Shown here: positions 5,752-6,581 of the stretch, in pieces
Layout: each line of letters begins with the position of its first letter
How positions within the stretch are numbered: the first letter of the stretch is position 1
Assembly: GCA_964517215.1 (NCBI GenBank)
Contig: CAZFBR010000200.1
Coordinates: 1-6,581, forward strand
Length of the DNA: 6,581 bases
Direction of reading: 5' to 3'
Origin: CAZFBR01 sp035353495 [NCBI: uncultured bacterium]
Lineage (GTDB): Bacteria > DAOPZR01
Program-made: the position numbers and the translations under genes
Notes under the pieces: generated by a model
Told to the model about the DNA's origin: nothing
The model's input: the letters and a program-made list of their open reading frames with translations, nothing else
Database searches by the model: none

Positions 5752-5838
5752 GCCGAGGTGGCGGAACTGGCAGACGCGCTAGCTTCAGGAGCTAGTGGTC
5801 GCAAGGCCGTGCAGGTTCAATTCCTGTCCTCGGCACCA
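5752..5838 (+). tRNA. tRNA-Leu (anticodon CAG)
   Basis: This is an 87-base class II tRNA. The acceptor stem pairs GCCGAGG (5752-5758) with CCTCGGC (5828-5834), followed by discriminator A and an encoded CCA (5836-5838). The anticodon stem CTAGC/GCTAG encloses loop TTCAGGA with anticodon CAG at 5786-5788, reading CUG codons. The T arm is GCAGG-TTCAATT-CCTGT. The long variable arm (around TGGTCGCAAGGCCGT) is as expected for leucine. A run of seven T (5839-5845) follows directly. Confidence 0.96.
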
Positions 5839-5845
5839 TTTTTTT
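5839..5845 (+). terminator. T7 run directly after the tRNA, possible partial terminator
   Basis: Seven T residues follow the CCA end without a separate hairpin; the tRNA acceptor/T-arm is the only stem upstream. This could cause some termination or mark the 3' processing site, but some transcripts may continue into the gene at 5880. Confidence 0.35.
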
Positions 5846-5879
5846 CCAGGAAGGGGACGCGACGCACCGTCAACCTGCG

Positions 5880-6581
5880 ATGAATCCACCGGCCAATGCT
5901 GCCAGCGATATTCTCATCGACGTCATCGGCGATTCAGGTCCCTTCTCTCTCATCGGCAAGAGCATCGGCTACCGCATCACGGTCGGCAACGACCATTACC
6001 TTCTCGATTGCGGCGCCCCCGTGTTCCAGCTGCTGGGCACCGAGGGCATCCAGGCGCTGCGCGGCATTTTCGCCACCCATTCGCATGAAGACCACCGCCG
6101 CTGGTTCACCGACCTCACCCTGTTCAAGCGCTATACCCCCAACTGTTCCAACAAGCTGCGGCTGATCACCACCAACACCATCCACGACGAATTCCACAAG
6201 AATTCCAAGGGCGCGCTCGAGCGTTCGCTGTCGCCCGATTCCCGGCAGATCGTCGACATGCCCTACCGGGAATTCGTCGAGAAGGTCAATATCGGGCCGC
6301 GCGCCAGATACCGCATTGCCTGGCTGACCGAGGGCAACGCCAATTTCTGGCGGGTGGTTGACGAGCAGGACCGGCCCGTCCCTCCTGAACGCGCCAAGAT
6401 CTTCATCAACCCCGAGGCCAACCGCCCGCGCATGCTCTTCTGCGATCCCGTCAGCGGCTTGTGGGTCGAGCCGGAATCCTATTATGCCTTCTGCGACACG
6501 TCATTCTATTCCGCCGACCGGCAGGTGTACGAGAACCCCGCCACCGAACTGCGGGTGGAAGCGATTAAGGAAGCGACATGG
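5880..6581 (+). CDS. MBL-fold metallo-hydrolase, N-terminal part (runs off the window)
   Basis: The 234 residues present have no stop before the window ends. The N terminus reads ILIDVIGDSGPFSLIGKSIGY, then YRITVGNDHYLLDCGAP (31-47), a typical first strand pair of the metallo-beta-lactamase fold, and the metal motif HSHEDH (His67, His69, Asp71, His72) inside IFATHSHEDHRRW. Later segments include LRLITTNTIHDEFHK (93-107) and LFCDPVSGLWVEPESYYAFCDTSFYS (186-211), whose Asp residues may complete the metal site. The MBL fold covers thiol-ester, nucleic-acid and lactone hydrolases and oxygen-binding flavoproteins, so the reaction cannot be named. The start at 5880 is the only ATG before the conserved region, with no in-frame alternative upstream. 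A purine-rich AGGAAGGGGA (5848-5857) lies 22 bases away, too far for a normal ribosome site. It lies 41 bases downstream of tRNA-Leu, with no clear promoter between. Confidence 0.85.
   Translation, partial: MNPPANAASDILIDVIGDSGPFSLIGKSIGYRITVGNDHYLLDCGAPVFQLLGTEGIQALRGIFATHSHEDHRRWFTDLTLFKRYTPNCSNKLRLITTNTIHDEFHKNSKGALERSLSPDSRQIVDMPYREFVEKVNIGPRARYRIAWLTEGNANFWRVVDEQDRPVPPERAKIFINPEANRPRMLFCDPVSGLWVEPESYYAFCDTSFYSADRQVYENPATELRVEAIKEATW

Noticed and set aside
4507-5883. Long plus-strand open frame antisense to smpB and the membrane gene, running through the tRNA
   Set aside because: It reads through a functional tRNA gene and has low-complexity Arg/Gln/His-rich sequence, so it is a shadow frame.

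Overview
The window is GC-rich chromosomal DNA from a bacterium, with tightly packed genes and TGATG-type stop/start overlaps. I see no mobile elements, CRISPR or phage genes. SmpB, a CCA-encoding tRNA-Leu and a textbook sigma70-type promoter show that it is bacterial. Heptose-type sugar genes suggest a Gram-negative with surface glycans. The style of the SmpB, radical SAM and metallo-beta-lactamase-fold proteins makes me think of the PVC group (for example Kiritimatiellota), but this is a weak impression and cannot be settled by eye.

Layout. Positions 1-4222, minus strand, hold a probable six-gene operon. In order of transcription it encodes a B12-binding-type radical SAM protein (4222-2816), a class I SAM methyltransferase with a hydrophobic tail (2781-2053), a GmhA-like SIS sugar-phosphate isomerase (2034-1468), a GmhB-like HAD phosphatase with its zinc site (1468-881), a transaldolase/fructose-6-phosphate-aldolase-like enzyme (881-144) and the first 51 residues of a sugar-phosphate nucleotidyltransferase (154-1, cut by the window edge). 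The last four overlap by 1-11 bases and look like a nucleotide-activated sugar pathway: ketose phosphate made or rearranged, isomerised, dephosphorylated, activated. A GHMP-type sugar kinase would be needed for the classical heptose route and is not in the window. A gap of 128 bases (4223-4350) precedes this operon and carries a short hairpin and only a weak promoter candidate.

Positions 4351-5664, minus strand, hold smpB followed after 3 bases by an unrecognised multi-pass membrane protein with a coiled-coil-like segment. smpB is divergent from a plus-strand tRNA-Leu(CAG) at 5752-5838. The tRNA has a TTGACA-17-TATTAT promoter, and its -10 region overlaps a TATAAT facing smpB. Forty-one bases after the tRNA an MBL-fold hydrolase gene begins (5880) and runs off the right edge.

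The most interesting points are the transaldolase-like enzyme embedded in a heptose-type activation cassette, a SIS isomerase whose expected metal/catalytic residues are changed in a coherent way (His-Glu-Gln-His to His-Asp-Glu-His), and the compact divergent smpB/tRNA-Leu promoter with a possible tRNA-mRNA transcript.
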